Assembly: GCA_038230415.1 (NCBI GenBank)
Contig: JBBRNH010000108.1
Coordinates: forward strand, 1 to 16,046
Source: JBBRNH01 sp038230415
GTDB lineage: Bacteria; Bacteroidota; Bacteroidia; Cytophagales; Spirosomataceae
Reading direction: 5' to 3'
Length of the DNA stretch: 16,046 nt
This document shows positions 14,622 to 16,046 of this stretch, one piece after another (within the stretch, counting starts at the first letter, position 1; each line of letters begins with the position of its first letter). The translations under genes were made by a program, and so were the position numbers. Under the pieces are notes generated by a model that ran no database searches, was not told the origin of the DNA, and saw nothing but the letters and a program-made list of their open reading frames with translations.

Positions 14622-16007
14622 ATGAGTAGTATACAAGAGCGTTTAGACAGCCGCATCAAAGCGTTAGACACCAAACTGGCAGATATTGATAAAGTTAAGC
14701 CGGTTGATAACAGCCACCAAGCAAAAATCGATAAGGCAAAGTATAAACTTCTGGTTCGGCGAGAAATTGCCATTGCCGACAAAAAAGGGCTTGATAATCA
14801 ACTCACAACGTATGCAAATGCTACGCATGAGCAGCAACGACTCAGCGACGAAGCCGACAAAACGCACTGGGAAGAATCGCGAGAGGTGGCCCGGCACGAG
14901 CAGCTAAAAAAATACTACGGTCAGAAATATCCTGGCTCATATAATCCTGCCACGAACACCATTGACACATCGAAATGGTCGCAGGCTGACCTTCAGAATT
15001 ACGAGCGTTCTCGAAAAGCCAGGAATGATGCGGTACTGGCTAACCGTAAAAAACAGCAGGAGGCAAAAGACGCGCTTGCCAAACGGCAAGAAGCCGCCAA
15101 AAAATATGCTGAACTGAAAAAGAAAATAGAAGGTCATTTTATTGCTGATAATCACCTGGCCGACCCTTGTGTCCCCTGCCTGAGTGAACGGCAGAAGAAA
15201 TTAGACCGGATCAAAGAAGCCTTTCTGGGGCAGCAAAGTTTTGGTAACTGCGGCATTCAGTCGAGCAATCAGGTAGTAAAATTAGTGACGTGCAAAGAAG
15301 CTGATGAAACTGAATTGCTGAAAAAATCGCTGAGAAATGGAAACGCATCGCTGGTTGAAAAACCACCCAAAACCAACAAAGAAAAGTTAGCGGAAGCCTT
15401 AGACCCGGAAGCTGCAAAAAAAGCCCGCGATACAAAGATTGATGCTATCCAGCCGGTTCGGAAGGCGGGAGACCCGGTTATCCCTGGGAAAATTGGCGAA
15501 AACAGAGGCCGGAACCTCGATCCAGAAGCCAATACGCATAATCAAACTATTATCGATATACGGAAGACGGGCGGAACAAGCCCGGATAATCGCCAGAAAA
15601 TAATGGACGGTGAAAAGGTCAAATCAACGACAGAAGAACCAACAAGAGATAATATCGCGAAAGCATTGAAAAAAAATCAGGTAATGATTATCTCAGTTGA
15701 AGCGGCTAAGCTGTCGCCTGCTGAAGATGAAAATGGCAAACCTGTGGAGACTTGGATTGCTACCGAAGATAGGAAAGGATCTGATGGGACTGTTGTAAAA
15801 AAAGGGGAATCATTAGGGTCAGGTGCTCATGCAATCACAGTTGCGGATGGCAAATTTGATAAAGACGGCAAACTAACCCACGTTTTAGTGAGCGATACGG
15901 GTAAAGGAAAAATGTATTACATGAAGATCGAGGACTTTGAAAAAAGTCTGAATCGTGATAAAAAAATGAATGTGTCTAAAGACCCAATGAAAATGAGCTG
16001 CCCCTGA
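14622..16007 (+). CDS. Putative injected toxin: coiled-coil N-terminus with papain/C39-like cysteine peptidase C-terminus
   Basis: The 461-aa protein lacks a signal peptide, as expected for cargo of a contractile system. Residues 1-170 are charged and helical (coiled-coil-like, Lys/Glu/Ala/Gln-rich at 125-170). A DPCVPC motif at 181-186 precedes the catalytic-looking half. QQSFGNCGIQSSNQ (204-217) places Cys210 after Gln204, the Q-x5-C spacing of papain-type enzymes. GSGAHAITVADG (399-410) supplies His403, and VLVSDTG (421-427) supplies Asp425. The surrounding pattern (IAKALKKNQVMIISVEAAKL before the His; a strand, D-x-D-G turn and strand after it; then MKIEDFEKSL) fits a peptidase C39-like fold. 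A Lys/Pro-rich insert (about 243-320) separates the Cys from the rest. It could cleave target-cell proteins, process itself, or be a deamidase. The gene is A-rich compared with the PAAR gene. The role is inferred from motifs and position. Confidence 0.75.
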   Translation: MSSIQERLDSRIKALDTKLADIDKVKPVDNSHQAKIDKAKYKLLVRREIAIADKKGLDNQLTTYANATHEQQRLSDEADKTHWEESREVARHEQLKKYYGQKYPGSYNPATNTIDTSKWSQADLQNYERSRKARNDAVLANRKKQQEAKDALAKRQEAAKKYAELKKKIEGHFIADNHLADPCVPCLSERQKKLDRIKEAFLGQQSFGNCGIQSSNQVVKLVTCKEADETELLKKSLRNGNASLVEKPPKTNKEKLAEALDPEAAKKARDTKIDAIQPVRKAGDPVIPGKIGENRGRNLDPEANTHNQTIIDIRKTGGTSPDNRQKIMDGEKVKSTTEEPTRDNIAKALKKNQVMIISVEAAKLSPAEDENGKPVETWIATEDRKGSDGTVVKKGESLGSGAHAITVADGKFDKDGKLTHVLVSDTGKGKMYYMKIEDFEKSLNRDKKMNVSKDPMKMSCP

Positions 16008-16021
16008 CAGCCCCAAACATT

Positions 16022-16046
16022 ATGGAACCACTCCTTATTTCTGATG
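16022..16046 (+). CDS. Start of a further cassette gene, cut by the window; candidate immunity gene
   Basis: An ATG at 16022, 14 nt after the toxin-like stop, opens a frame reading MEPLLISD to the window end. Position directly after a toxin is where immunity genes usually lie, but eight codons cannot identify the product. Confidence 0.45.

Overview
The window looks like chromosomal DNA from a Cytophagales bacterium (Bacteroidota), probably close to Spirosoma or its relatives; the genus is an inference. Supporting signs are a T9SS-type C-terminal sorting domain, a PorT-like T9SS outer-membrane protein next to ubiE, candidate Bacteroidota promoters (TTG/TTTG, 20 nt, then a TAnnTTTG-like box), a GH95 glycosidase, and many secreted or lipid-anchored proteins.

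Layout from left to right. Positions 1-1855 hold the 3' end of a large secreted protein: propeller-like repeats, then three copies of a domain carrying a G-L-(R/A)-D-W motif, then a T9SS sorting domain. A strong hairpin follows. An A+T-richer lipoprotein gene (1990-2937) comes next. Then a tightly coupled pair (3065-5766) encodes a two-subunit, Tat-exported molybdenum hydroxylase of the isoquinoline 1-oxidoreductase type, trailed by a 74-aa antitoxin-like protein. A bidirectional terminator (6094-6131) separates these from a convergent secreted protein (6146-7540, minus) with a tail-fibre-like conserved module. A 348-bp divergent control region leads to a GH95 alpha-L-fucosidase-type enzyme (7889-10288).

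The middle holds a REPIN-like pair of inverted palindromes (10299-10400) and a complete tRNA-Val(TAC) unit on the minus strand with its own promoter and terminator. The overlapping porT and ubiE genes (minus), an ABA4-like membrane protein (plus) and a LacX-like aldose epimerase (minus) follow.

The right end (13751-16046) is the most novel part. It is a same-strand cassette: a PAAR spike-tip protein with a C-terminal extension, a 118-aa helical protein, a 461-aa protein with a coiled-coil N-terminus and a papain/C39-like Cys-His-Asp arrangement, and the first eight codons of a further gene. I read this as a secreted cysteine-peptidase toxin cassette for a contractile injection machine (T6SS or eCIS), with a small adaptor or chaperone and possibly an immunity gene at the window edge. 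No sheath, tube or baseplate gene is visible here.

Two secretion themes meet in the window. PorT belongs to the T9SS that would export the sorting-domain protein at the left edge. The PAAR cassette points to a separate contractile system.
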